DNA from: Baffinella frigidus
Taxonomy: Eukaryota; Cryptophyceae; Cryptomonadales; Baffinellaceae
Direction of reading: 5' to 3'
Assembly (NCBI GenBank): GCA_026770585.1
Contig: MU646647.1
Coordinates: forward strand, 288,759 to 300,598
Length of the DNA stretch: 11,840 nt
Positions 9,901-11,840 of this stretch are shown one piece after another (the stretch's first letter is position 1; each line of letters opens with the position of its first letter). The notes under the pieces were generated by a model. It saw nothing but the letters and a program-made list of their open reading frames with translations. It was not told the DNA's origin and searched no databases. The position numbers and the translations under genes were made by a program.

Positions 9901-11779
9901 GGTTTGGGGTTTGGGGTTTGGGGTTTAGGGTGAATCGCAATCTGGCGTTTCAAGACGGCCAACGGCGGTATGGCGACCCTGTTTCCGGAAGGGTTTGGTT
10001 TTAGGGTTTACGGCTTAGGTATTTTCGGTGCGGTGAGAACTTGACAAAAAGCTAGACGCTGTCCCAATGAAGTTGGGGAGGGGAGAGAAGGGTTGCGGGT
10101 TCCGGGTTCATGGTTCCGGGTTTCTGGTTTCTGGTTTCTGGTTTCTGGTGTTTGGTTTCTGATTTCTTATTTGTTGTTTATTGTTTCTTGTTTCTTGTGT
10201 ATTGTTTATGGTTATGATTTATGGTTTATGGTTCATGGTTTAGGAATTAGGGTTCGACTAAATGGGCTTATAGTTTTTGGGGTTTTGGGGTTAGGATTTA
10301 GAGGTTTAGGGGGTTGGGGATGAGGGGTTACCCCGAGAGGTCGGACATCTCCTGCGAAGAAGCGTCCTCCTCCTCTAGGTTGCGAGCCCCTCCCTAAACC
10401 CCAAACCCGAAACCATATTCACTAAATCCCAAACCCTAAACCCTAAACCCTAAAACCAAAGCCCGAACGCTCCACGCGGAGCTTCGCGCACTAAGTACTT
10501 TACAAAGCACTACGTACTTCACAAAAAAACTCACTGGGCTTACAAAACAAACTAAGTGGGCTTATAGGGTTTGGGGTTTGGGGATCAGGGTTTGGGGATC
10601 AGGGGTTACCCCGAGAGGTGAGACATCTCCTGCGAAGAGGCGTCCTCCTCCTCTAGGTTGCGAGCCTCCCCTGCCAAACCCCAAACCCTAAACCCAAACC
10701 CGAAACCCTAACCCCGAAGCCCTAACGCTCTACGCGGAGATTCGCGCACTGAATACTTTACAAAACACCAAATATTTTACAAAAAGACTAGATGGGCTTG
10801 TCGGGTTTAGGGTTTAGGGTTTGGAGATTAGGGTCAACTAGCGTACTATTTAATTTAATAGGGTTTGGGGATGATGGACGAGGGTTGAGAGTTTACCCGG
10901 AGAGGTCAGACATCTCCTGCGAAGATGCGTCCTCCTCCTCTAAGTTCCGCGCCTCCCCCCAAACCCCAAACCCTAATCCCCAATCCCCAAGCCCCAAGCC
11001 CCAAGCCCCAAGCCCTAAACCCCAAGCCCTAAACCCTAAGCCCTAAACCCTAAAGCTGCACGCGGAGCTTCGTACTTTACAAAGCACTAATGATTTTACA
11101 AAAAGACTAAACAGGCTTATAGGGTTTCGGGTTTAGGGTTTGGGGATGAGGGGTTACCCCGAGAGGTCAGACATCTCCTGCGAAGAGGCGTCCTCCTCCT
11201 CTAAGTTGCGAGCCTCCCCCCAAACCCCAAACCCTAATCCCCAATCCCCAAGCCCCAAGCCCCAAGCCCCAAGCCCTAAACCCCAAGCCCTAAACCCTAA
11301 GCCCTAAACCCTAAAGCTGCACGCGGAGCTTCGTACTTTACAAAGCACTAATGATTTTACAAAAAAGACTGAACGGGCTTATAGGGTTGAGGGGTTGAGA
11401 GTTTCGGGGGTTTACCCCGAGAGGTCAGACATCTCCTGCGAAGATGCGTCCTCCTCCTCTAGGTTGCGCGCCTCCCCCTGAGTTTGGGGTTTGGGGGTTA
11501 GAGTTAGAGTGCGGGGTTGAGGGTTTAGGGTTAGAGTGTGGGTGTGGGGTTTAGGGTTTAGGGTTAGAGTGTGGGGGTTGGAGTGTGGGGTTTGAGGTTT
11601 GGGGTTTGGGGTTTGGGGTTTGGGGTTTGGGGTTTGGAGTTTTCGGTTTTCGGTTTGGGGTTCAGGGTTGTGGGTTTGGGGTTCAGGGTTTGGGGTTTAG
11701 GTTTCAGTGTTTGGGGTTTGGGGTTCGCCTCAAGGCGGCGGAGCAGGGCCGCGGCTGCGTTCGCCCGCGTGTCTAGCAC
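203..11779 (-). CDS. Spliced gene model, PDZ-domain protein, 5' partial (9 exons)
   Basis: Join, in transcript order: 11779-11729, 11477-11416, 9393-9320, 8629-8606, 8154-8093, 7817-7772, 6936-6827, 1518-1460, 275-203. The sum is 561 nt, 186 residues and TAA. Junction phases are 0, 2, 1, 1, 0, 1, 0, 2 and all agree. Donors are GC, GT, GT, GA, GT, GC, GT, GT; every acceptor is AG, mostly followed by G. Residues about 1-62 look alpha-helical. Residues 72-133 match the PDZ fold from its second or third strand to its last: TAHKSGQ, then GDMVVAVNGTPI, then EEAGRLIRGP, then SKVSLTV. Residues 144-162 are acidic. PDZ domains usually bind C-terminal peptides, but the GLGF-type binding loop is not visible here, so ligand binding is uncertain. 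The N-terminus lies beyond the right edge. Cellular location and partners cannot be told. The model is my inference; exons 5, 6 and 7 are the firmest part and exon 4 the weakest. Confidence 0.62.
296..640. repeat. GA/GAGC microsatellite, left block
   Basis: Interrupted (GA)n with GAGC, GGGA and short GT and ACAG runs (for example GTGTGT at 508-533 and GACAGACAGACA at 576-590). The long open frames on both strands here are repeat products (Arg-Glu on plus, Ser-Leu on minus) and not genes. Confidence 0.95.
661..703 (-). pseudogene. Second copy of the terminal exon, truncated
   Basis: Same acceptor context (CGAACGCAG before GCTGACG) and the same frame, LTDADMAKMRLIVI, with Ile to Met. It then diverges into unrelated sequence without the TPKREEVKP end. 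Located inside the last intron. If its acceptor were used the protein would run into a Ser/Leu/Arg repeat encoded by the GA tract. Confidence 0.5.
725..957. repeat. GA/GAGC microsatellite, right block
   Basis: Same composition as the left block, starting directly after the second copy of the terminal exon, just as the left block follows the first copy. A GT run lies at 876-897. Confidence 0.95.
958..1459. repeat. GGGTTTGG and TTTCGTG heptamer arrays
   Basis: Starts as GGGTTTGG repeats (958-1060), drifts to GGGTTTCGG, and includes pure runs of TTTCGTG (about 1171-1193, 1237-1264, 1298-1344), ending as TTTTTCG and GGGTTTCGG. It looks like a homogenised variant of the telomere heptamer. Long open frames here are repeat artefacts. 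Confidence 0.9.
1460..1518 (-). CDS. Exon 8, acidic linker
   Basis: A 59-nt exon with acceptor TAAAG before GAGGAG and donor GG before GTACC. It reads EEEDYSEDEQD then EEVQKLNA plus two bases of glycine. It is the only non-telomeric island between 958 and 1800. Phase 0 at the start fits exon 7, and the GG end is completed by the single G of exon 9. Strongly acidic; no domain recognised. Confidence 0.62.
1519..1800. repeat. Degenerate TTTAGGG/TTTGGGG repeats
   Basis: Telomere-like heptamers with many substitutions, G-rich on the plus strand, between exon 8 and unique-looking sequence. Nothing else recognised. Confidence 0.9.
1801..2045. other. Intron sequence without gene; short repeats
   Basis: No coding pattern. 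Small direct repeats are visible: GCTTATTCCA twice at 1835-1855, GACGCATGACG at 1876-1886 and CTCAAGGAC twice at 1967-1985. The motif GTTGGGAGCATTTAAAACCT at 1950-1969 recurs at 3209 (one change) and, shorter and inverted, at about 4787 and 5001, so it belongs to a dispersed family. Confidence 0.6.
2050..2222. mobile_element. Foldback MITE with TTAA flanks
   Basis: Terminal inverted repeats of about 65-70 bp; the outer 32 bases (TAGCGGCGCAACCTA and onwards) are identical in both arms, the rest has few differences. The arms almost meet, leaving a short centre that itself pairs (TTAAAAAGG with CCCTTTTTA). Both ends abut TTAA (2046-2049 and 2223-2226), which can be read as a TTAA target duplication as in piggyBac-type elements. 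The inner TIR base next to TTAA is T, not the CC usual for piggyBac, and TTAATA is palindromic, so a TA duplication is also possible. No coding capacity. Confidence 0.85.
2320..2450. repeat. Imperfect inverted repeat
   Basis: Arms of about 60 bp meet at CGCCGGAATCCGGCG (2371-2385). Matching parts include GAGTGGGAG with CTCCCACTC and ATCCCCTTGATT with AATCAGGGG. Looks like a decayed foldback. The open frames across it on both strands mirror each other and show no family pattern. Confidence 0.65.
2483..2630. repeat. Imperfect inverted repeat around GATAAACCCTGAGGGTTTATC
   Basis: Centre 2543-2563 is a near-perfect palindrome; outer matches are CCAGCCAC with GTGGCTGG and AAGTGAACC with GGTTCACTT. 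Lies directly after the previous inverted repeat; together they fill the stretch between the MITE and the 109-codon open frame. Confidence 0.65.
2768..3097 (-). CDS. Possible intron-nested ORF, 109 aa, unknown function
   Basis: ATG at 3095-3097 with an in-frame TAA a few codons before it, so the frame is closed on both sides. Starts MAAREASLQAYANELRTWL (an amphipathic helix), continues with a Pro/Ser/Lys-rich middle including PKKSKPATP and KKAKT (nuclear-signal-like), and ends with a second helix, TPYERFFEEFEAAQAAC, before VPAP and stop. Codon use is mixed, not repeat-derived. It lies inside the largest intron of the PDZ gene, on the same strand, near several inverted repeats, so it may be a gene carried by a mobile element, an unplaced exon, or chance. 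I recognise no family. Overlapping frames on the other strand are less protein-like. Confidence 0.4.
   Translation of the reverse strand: MAAREASLQAYANELRTWLAASELTDPNTLFSPSSAPAPRQKQPRSGEQGSRYFTPRGTPLAPMPKKSKPATPDANPAQEKKAKTLTPYERFFEEFEAAQAACDAVPAP
3112..3145. repeat. Near-perfect palindrome in front of the 109-codon ORF
   Basis: Core TGACCAGTTTCA, central G, TGAAACTGGTCA at 3116-3140, extended by GAAT and ATTC. It lies 15-48 bp before the ATG of the minus-strand ORF. It may be a protein-binding site, an RNA hairpin, or the tip of an element. Confidence 0.8.
3372..3529. mobile_element. Small foldback MITE, about 150 bp
   Basis: Inverted arms of about 55 bp: CTCATGTGGAAACACTTG at 3377 pairs with the end CAGTGTTTCCATGTGAG at 3502-3518, followed by matching AATTTATAAACT and TTCAAT blocks and ACTACA. 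AT-rich unlike its surroundings. It sits exactly where the left arm of the larger inverted repeat is interrupted; the uninterrupted right arm has about 15 bases (4861-4875) at the same place. The target duplication is not clear. Confidence 0.78.
3687..3738. repeat. Hairpin AGCCACGAGGTTTT / AAAACCCCGTGGCT
   Basis: Fourteen-base arms with one mismatch around a loop of about 20 bases (GGGCCACGAACC region). A second small hairpin, CTTATCC/GGATAAG, lies at 3769-3787, and AAAGTGGA/TCCACTTT at 3814-3833. None has a T-run that would mark a terminator. Confidence 0.65.
3866..4290. repeat. Nested inverted repeats
   Basis: Outer arms 3870-3884 / 4270-4284 (GATTGTTCCCATCTC and complement). Inside: 3891-3920 / 4083-4112 (TGAGGTGGGCGTG, CGATGTG); inside that, a hairpin 3923-3943 / 3960-3980 built of AAAGCACC repeats and a perfect 16-bp pair 3981-3996 / 4067-4082 (ATCCCTTAAGTGGCCA). 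Beside them is a pair 4145-4170 / 4243-4268, CTACAGGGGG and CTCGCTCATAAGAA, with one mismatch in 26. Pairs are nested, not crossed. Confidence 0.8.
4465..4551. mobile_element. Compact hairpin element, 87 bp
   Basis: Arms of about 38 bp: GCCTACGGTAGGA and CCCCCTCCT at the left pair with AGGAGGGGGG and TCCTACCGTAGGC at the right, around an AT-rich centre (GTTTAAAACAAAAAGGTC). It looks like a very small MITE. No target duplication seen. Confidence 0.65.
4598..4705. repeat. Direct repeat of 5196-5275 with a 24-bp insertion
   Basis: GCCCCGAGTCGGGCTCGTCC and the following ACCAGAAGCTGTGATGGGGG and CCCATTGGGTGGTCCT match 5197-5268. Here 24 extra bases stand between, and TCGTCC is present on both sides (4616-4621 and 4640-4645) but once at 5211-5216. 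Confidence 0.75.
4980..5240. other. Intron sequence with a GAGCCC hairpin
   Basis: 5130-5145 (GAGCCCACCTCGGGGC) pairs with 5197-5212 with one mismatch. The loop (GTTAGGTCGACTGTATTCG, then GGGTGAGCCCC) occurs inverted at about 4402-4432. No coding pattern. Confidence 0.6.
5247..5790. repeat. Minisatellite-like units with GTAGGGGTTAGGGC subrepeats
   Basis: Five units begin at about 5247, 5342, 5465, 5590 and 5728. The core is TTGAGTGGTCCTCTAGCCG, TTTTCGTTCCAGGCTCAACT and GCCAGTTGGGC. In units 2 and 4 the core is followed by 3-4 copies of a 14-bp GTAGGGGTTAGGGC subrepeat and AGAGGTTAGCTGT. Unit 3 carries unrelated sequence at 5515-5585. A sixth, isolated core lies at 4678-4705. Confidence 0.85.
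5791..5983. other. Intron sequence, no gene seen
   Basis: Mixed sequence without coding pattern; only a short CTAGGAGCTTAGGAGCTTAG repeat (5932-5951) stands out. Confidence 0.5.
5984..6045 (-). pseudogene. Exon 7 copy, fourth in array
   Basis: Reads GVSIAVWKMDG then AHSCHLRIE and ends at a GTGCGC donor. Like the copy at 6185 it lacks the helix part, and a G-run precedes it. Confidence 0.4.
6101..6125. repeat. CCTACGGTAGG palindrome with CGATCCGTAGG
   Basis: One of at least five similar short palindromes in this intron: 4042-4054, 4189-4200, 4466-4476, 4541-4551 and here. Most are followed by a second CGTAGG or CCTAC a few bases on. Their function is unknown. Confidence 0.6.
6185..6242 (-). 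pseudogene. Exon 7 copy, third in array
   Basis: Reads VSIATRKMDG then VHSCHLRIE and ends at a GTGCGC donor. Sequence upstream of the valine is unrelated to exon 7. Confidence 0.4.
6369..6890. repeat. Direct repeats 6369-6570 and 6699-6890 (offset 330 bp)
   Basis: Both begin GCGCACCTCGATTCGTAG, contain a small hairpin (TTCGTAGTAG/CTGCTACGAA), then CACCCAAATGTCCGTATG, a GGGTTTGGGG tract, a second ACCTCGATTCGTAG and the exon 7 end. The right block holds exon 7 itself, the left block its copy at 6490. Between them 6571-6698 has CCCTAACCCC repeats and no other feature. Confidence 0.85.
6490..6570 (-). pseudogene. Exon 7 copy, second in array
   Basis: Reads FVDSNVSLTIWKM then DGGQSSHLRIE and keeps the GTAACC donor. 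The helix-coding half of exon 7 is missing. A CTTAG followed by GG stands just before TTCGTGGAC and would give the two-base start needed after exon 6, so an alternative PDZ end is conceivable. Confidence 0.42.
6827..6936 (-). CDS. Exon 7, PDZ helix and last strand
   Basis: A 110-nt exon with acceptor AAGCAG before GCATGG and donor GAG followed by GTAACC. It starts with two bases that complete glycine, then reads MDLEEAGRLIRGPVN, SKVSLTVRKM and AGGHSSHLRIE. The first parts are the second PDZ helix and the closing strand (pattern EEA..LI.GP..S.V.LTV). The tail has no PDZ counterpart and leads to the acidic exon 8. Three related copies lie further left. Confidence 0.74.
7105..7625. repeat. Repeated block carrying exon 6 echoes
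   Basis: TTAGTAATTTGGGGATCATG with the following CATGTTTCGGGG stretch occurs at 7106 and 7353 (period about 247), and TGCCGGTTCGAG to TTCATTCTGGC at 7198-7270 and 7549-7620. On the minus strand each CCTATAGG-type site reads GTPIGE, GAPIGENP, VNGSPMGED and GTPIGENP at 7185, 7286, 7437 and 7536, that is, the 3' end of exon 6 and its donor. Confidence 0.75.
7591..7712. repeat. Inverted repeat
   Basis: 7591-7626 (CTAGCCCTGCCTGCGTTTCA, TTCTGGCCCG) pairs with 7675-7710 with few mismatches; the left arm is shared with 7230-7270. No coding pattern. Confidence 0.6.
7772..7817 (-). CDS. Exon 6, PDZ core (GD..VAVNG)
   Basis: A 46-nt exon with acceptor CATCAG before GTGGAC, ending with one base of a glycine codon before a GC donor (GCGAGA). 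It reads VDNGDMVVAVNGTPI, the most characteristic PDZ signature: glycine-aspartate, hydrophobic strand, then Val-Asn-Gly turn. The GC donor is required for the reading to continue into exon 7. Four shorter echoes of its 3' end lie at 7185, 7286, 7437 and 7536. Confidence 0.76.
7820..8092. repeat. Telomere-like repeats between exons 6 and 5
   Basis: GGGTTT-, GGGTTCA- and GGGTTGA-type heptamers over the whole stretch. This is the complete intron between the two best PDZ exons, about 275 bp. Confidence 0.9.
8093..8154 (-). CDS. Exon 5, first visible part of the PDZ domain
   Basis: A 62-nt exon with acceptor TGAACAG and a canonical donor (CAG followed by GTCCAT). It reads DDGVVVDKQHLEG then TAHKSGQ, the PDZ stretch from the strand after the binding loop to the turn that precedes the GD motif (pattern V..V..G.A..SG). 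Phase 0 at the end matches exon 6. The same bases are also open on the plus strand, but there they give a Cys/Thr/Pro-rich string with no recognisable pattern. Confidence 0.72.
8155..8805. repeat. TTTAGGG array, purest part of the window
   Basis: Mostly TTTAGGG with substitutions; five perfect units in a row at 8470-8504. The only non-telomeric island is exon 4. Because unique sequence lies on both sides this is interstitial and not a chromosome end. Confidence 0.92.
8606..8629 (-). CDS. Exon 4, 24-nt micro-exon (tentative)
   Basis: Acceptor TTGACAG, then AG, GAG CTG GCC CCC GGC GCG CAG, then G before a GA donor (GAACCC). Codes for ELAPGAQ flanked by two split glutamate codons. It is the only non-telomeric island between 8165 and 8800, its base composition is coding-like, and both phases fit the neighbours. 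The exon is very short, the donor is the rare GA type, and the acceptor is followed by A rather than G, so this is the weakest exon of the chain. If it is not used, exon 3 (ending with one base) can still join exon 5 (starting with two) in phase. Confidence 0.38.
8810..8852 (-). pseudogene. Exon 3 copy, 3' half with strong donor
   Basis: Reads QIALARLEAAASR and ends at CGAG followed by GTGAGC, the best consensus donor in the window. An AGACAG acceptor lies directly in front, but the resulting two-base start would not match the phase left by exon 2. Could be a relic or a minor alternative exon. Confidence 0.42.
8866..9045. other. Purine-rich island with an 18-bp perfect palindrome
   Basis: GTACAAGACGTCTTGTAC at 8961-8978 is a perfect palindrome and extends imperfectly (AGAAAAA and TTTTCT). 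ATAAGAAGAAAAAGTA occurs at 8948-8963 and 8998-9013, and TGTACATTTTC twice in tandem at 8975-8996. It lies between two exon 3 relics. The small plus-strand open frame across it is Lys/Arg-rich from the A/G run and is not convincing. Confidence 0.75.
9090..9127 (-). pseudogene. Exon 3 copy, 3' half only
   Basis: Reads IALARLEAAAAR, ending at an intact donor (CGAG then GTGCGC). The 5' half is replaced by TTTAGGG-like repeat and there is no acceptor. Confidence 0.42.
9320..9393 (-). CDS. Exon 3 (full-length copy)
   Basis: A 74-nt exon with acceptor AAATAG followed by GGGCGCC and donor CGAG followed by GTGCAC. After the split glycine codon it reads GAKSPLAVLKGQ then IALARLEAAAAR and ends with one base, G. 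The sequence is Ala/Leu-rich and strongly helical. The one-base start completes the GG left by exon 2 and the one-base end is completed by AG of exon 4. Of about eight copies between 8810 and 9978 it is the only one with both an acceptor and a GT donor around the complete reading. Confidence 0.58.
9448..9496 (-). pseudogene. Exon 3 copy, 5' part
   Basis: Acceptor AAACAG is kept and the reading GAKSPLAILKGL then diverges to IVIHP. Compared with exon 3 there are silent changes at Lys (AAG, twice), Leu (TTG) and Gly (GGC) codons. The IALARLEAAAAR half is absent, replaced by GGGTTT-type repeat. No convincing donor. Confidence 0.42.
9573..9629 (-). pseudogene. Exon 3 copy with IALARLE end
   Basis: Acceptor AAACAG is kept and the reading GAKSPLAVLKGQ then IALARLEE matches exon 3 apart from silent changes (for example Ala GCC and GCA). 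The last part of the exon (AAAAR plus GT donor) is lost; a GAACC follows, which could serve as a GA donor. Confidence 0.42.
9703..9759 (-). pseudogene. Exon 3 copy, diverged
   Basis: Acceptor AAATAG and the reading GAKSPLAAMKGQ then IAIAKLEE. Replacements are conservative (Val-Leu to Ala-Met, Leu to Ile, Arg to Lys). The right-hand context and the flanking TTCGTGGTTCC are shared with the copy at 9573-9629, so the two arose by a duplication of about 130 bp. Confidence 0.42.
9822..9862 (-). pseudogene. Exon 3 copy with a deletion
   Basis: Reads SPLAVLKAQ then IAIH, but about 8 bases at the start of the exon are missing together with the acceptor AG (AAACACGGTCGCC instead of AAACAGGGGCGCC). Cannot be spliced as the others are. 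Confidence 0.4.
9932..9978 (-). pseudogene. Exon 3 copy, most diverged
   Basis: Acceptor AAACAG is kept; it reads VAIPPLAVLKRQ then IAIH, keeping the frame through several replacements. The second half of exon 3 is missing, as in the copies at 9448 and 9822, which share the GTGAATCRCAATC junction on the plus strand. Confidence 0.4.
9978..10331. other. Telomere-like and TTTCTGG repeats; no gene
   Basis: A GGTTTCTGG run at 10110-10150 decays into TTGTTTCTTG/GGTTTATGG. A short unique piece at 10020-10080 resembles the TTTACAAAAAGACTAGA part of the exon 2 units. No coding pattern. Confidence 0.7.
10332..10393 (-). pseudogene. Exon 2 copy 1 (alternative or relic)
   Basis: Same reading as exon 2 with one replacement at its second codon (Glu to Gly) and several silent changes (Ser TCC, Ala GCT). 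Acceptor TTTAG before GGAGGG and donor before GTAACC are both intact and phase 0 at the start is kept, so this copy could be a mutually exclusive alternative to 11416-11477. It is the copy nearest exon 3. Confidence 0.5.
10610..10671 (-). pseudogene. Exon 2 copy 2
   Basis: Exon 2-like reading with Asp to His in MSDLS (giving MSHLS). It has a good acceptor (GGCAG), but the run after it is one G shorter than in copy 5, so the exon would be 61 nt and out of phase with exon 1. The GTAACC donor is kept. Probably a relic. Confidence 0.45.
10897..10958 (-). pseudogene. Exon 2 copy 3
   Basis: The peptide is unchanged, with silent changes at four codons (Arg CGG, Leu TTA, Ala GCA, Ser TCC). The acceptor AG is gone: the flank is GGTTTGG. 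The donor GTAAAC is intact. Without an acceptor it is probably not spliced in. Confidence 0.45.
11158..11219 (-). pseudogene. Exon 2 copy 4
   Basis: The peptide is unchanged and the donor GTAACC is intact, but the acceptor has been replaced by GGTTTGG as in copy 3. Copies 3 and 4 share about 150 nearly identical bases to the right of the exon, so they derive from a recent tandem duplication. Confidence 0.45.
11416..11477 (-). CDS. Exon 2 (copy nearest exon 1)
   Basis: A 62-nt exon with acceptor CTCAG followed by GGGGAG and donor GG followed by GTAAAC. It codes for GEARNLEEED then ASSQEMSDLS plus two bases of a glycine codon. It is acidic and probably helical. The in-frame TAA just after the exon is part of the GTAA donor and need not be a stop. 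Four more copies lie to the left (10332-10393, about 10610-10671, 10897-10958, 11158-11219). Copy 10332-10393 also has an AG acceptor (TTTAG) in phase and could be used instead. Because 62 is not a multiple of three, two copies cannot both be included without a frameshift. Confidence 0.55.
11480..11728. repeat. TTTGGGG/TTAGAGTGTGGG repeats between exons 2 and 1
   Basis: GGGTTTGG heptamers with an embedded 25-30-bp repeat containing GGGTTAGAGTGTGGG (three times, 11490-11590). Forms the first intron of the model, about 250 bp. Confidence 0.85.
11729..11779 (-). CDS. Exon 1 of the model (helical segment; gene continues upstream)
   Basis: Seventeen codons reading VLDTRANAAAALLRRLE, preceded by acceptor CCGCAG and followed by a GC donor (GAG, then GCGAAC). 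It is the only stretch of balanced, non-telomeric sequence between 11480 and 11840. The peptide is amphipathic and Ala/Leu-rich; the RANAAAALLRRLEAN pattern, read on into the intron, resembles a helix of Armadillo-type repeats, but one helix is too little to name the fold. Phase 0 at its end fits the start of exon 2. Bases 11780-11840 are only GGGTTTT-like repeat, read here as the preceding intron, so the start codon is outside the window. Confidence 0.5.
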
Positions 11780-11840
11780 CTGCGGTTTTTGGGTTTTGGG
11801 TTTGGATTTTGGGTTTTGGGGGTTGGGTTTTGGGTTTTGG
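11780..11840. repeat. GGGTTTTGGG repeat at the right edge
   Basis: Degenerate heptamers and octamers only; on the minus strand this would be the end of the intron in front of exon 1. Confidence 0.85.

Larger units (their letters stand above)
10320..11480. repeat. Tandem array of exon 2 units, period about 258-287 bp
   Basis: Five units with donors at 10331, 10609, 10896, 11157 and 11415. Each holds the exon 2 copy, then on the plus strand a block of CCCTAAA/CCCCAAA-type repeats, then a conserved island (key parts CACGCGGAGCTTCG, CTTTACAAAGCACT and TTTTACAAAAAGACT), a GGGCTTATAGGG motif and GGGTTT-type repeats. The switch from C-rich to G-rich repeat within each unit makes an inverted pair. 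A worn half-unit (ACAAAAAGCTAGACGCTG) lies at about 10043-10065. Confidence 0.85.

Noticed and set aside
10320-11480. TAA after SDLSG as a real stop, making five short genes
   Set aside because: In every copy the TAA is part of a GTAACC or GTAAAC donor, there is no start codon context, and the phase at GG before GT fits exon 3.
11729-11779. Calling an Armadillo-repeat protein from exon 1 and the VAIPPLAVL version of exon 3
   Set aside because: Only isolated helix-like patterns match; the order and spacing of the three Armadillo helices are not present, so it stays a weak resemblance.

Overview
The window looks like nuclear DNA of a eukaryote, most likely a dinoflagellate, and almost all of it is non-coding on first reading. 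The evidence for a dinoflagellate is threefold. The whole window is soaked in degenerate copies of the TTTAGGG telomere unit. The exons I can place use GC and GA donors as well as GT. Most acceptors are AG followed by G. The last two habits are described for Symbiodiniaceae-type dinoflagellates. The assignment is an inference; no ribosomal RNA, tRNA or organelle gene is present to confirm it.

The main result is a gene hidden in the repeats. Reading the minus strand from right to left, short non-repetitive islands can be joined as nine exons: 11779-11729, 11477-11416, 9393-9320, 8629-8606, 8154-8093, 7817-7772, 6936-6827, 1518-1460 and 275-203. Every junction keeps phase. The exons sum to 561 nt (186 codons plus TAA), and the product reads as a helical, Ala/Leu/Glu-rich segment, then most of a PDZ domain, then an acidic linker and a short basic-acidic tail. 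The 5' end lies beyond the right edge of the window. This is a partial gene spread over more than 11.5 kb, with introns filled by telomere-like repeats, microsatellites and foldback elements.

Several exons also exist as extra copies inside the neighbouring introns: exon 2 five times, exon 3 about eight times, the end of exon 6 five times, exon 7 four times and exon 9 twice. The differences among the exon 2 and exon 3 copies fall largely on third codon positions.

Layout from left to right. 1-173: 39-bp minisatellite. 203-275: terminal exon. 296-957: GA/GAGC microsatellites around a second copy of the terminal exon. 958-1790: TTTCGTG and TTTAGGG-like arrays with exon 8 at 1460-1518. 1790-5940: the heart of the largest intron, packed with inverted repeats: a foldback MITE with TTAA flanks, a possible 109-codon intron-nested ORF, a large nested inverted repeat of about 1.7 kb, and small hairpins. 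5240-5790: minisatellite-like units. 5940-6940: exon 7 and its copies. 6940-7820: repeats carrying exon 6 and its copies. 7820-9320: telomere-like DNA holding exons 5 and 4. 9320-10000: exon 3 array. 10320-11480: exon 2 array with a period of about 260-290 bp. 11729-11779: exon 1.
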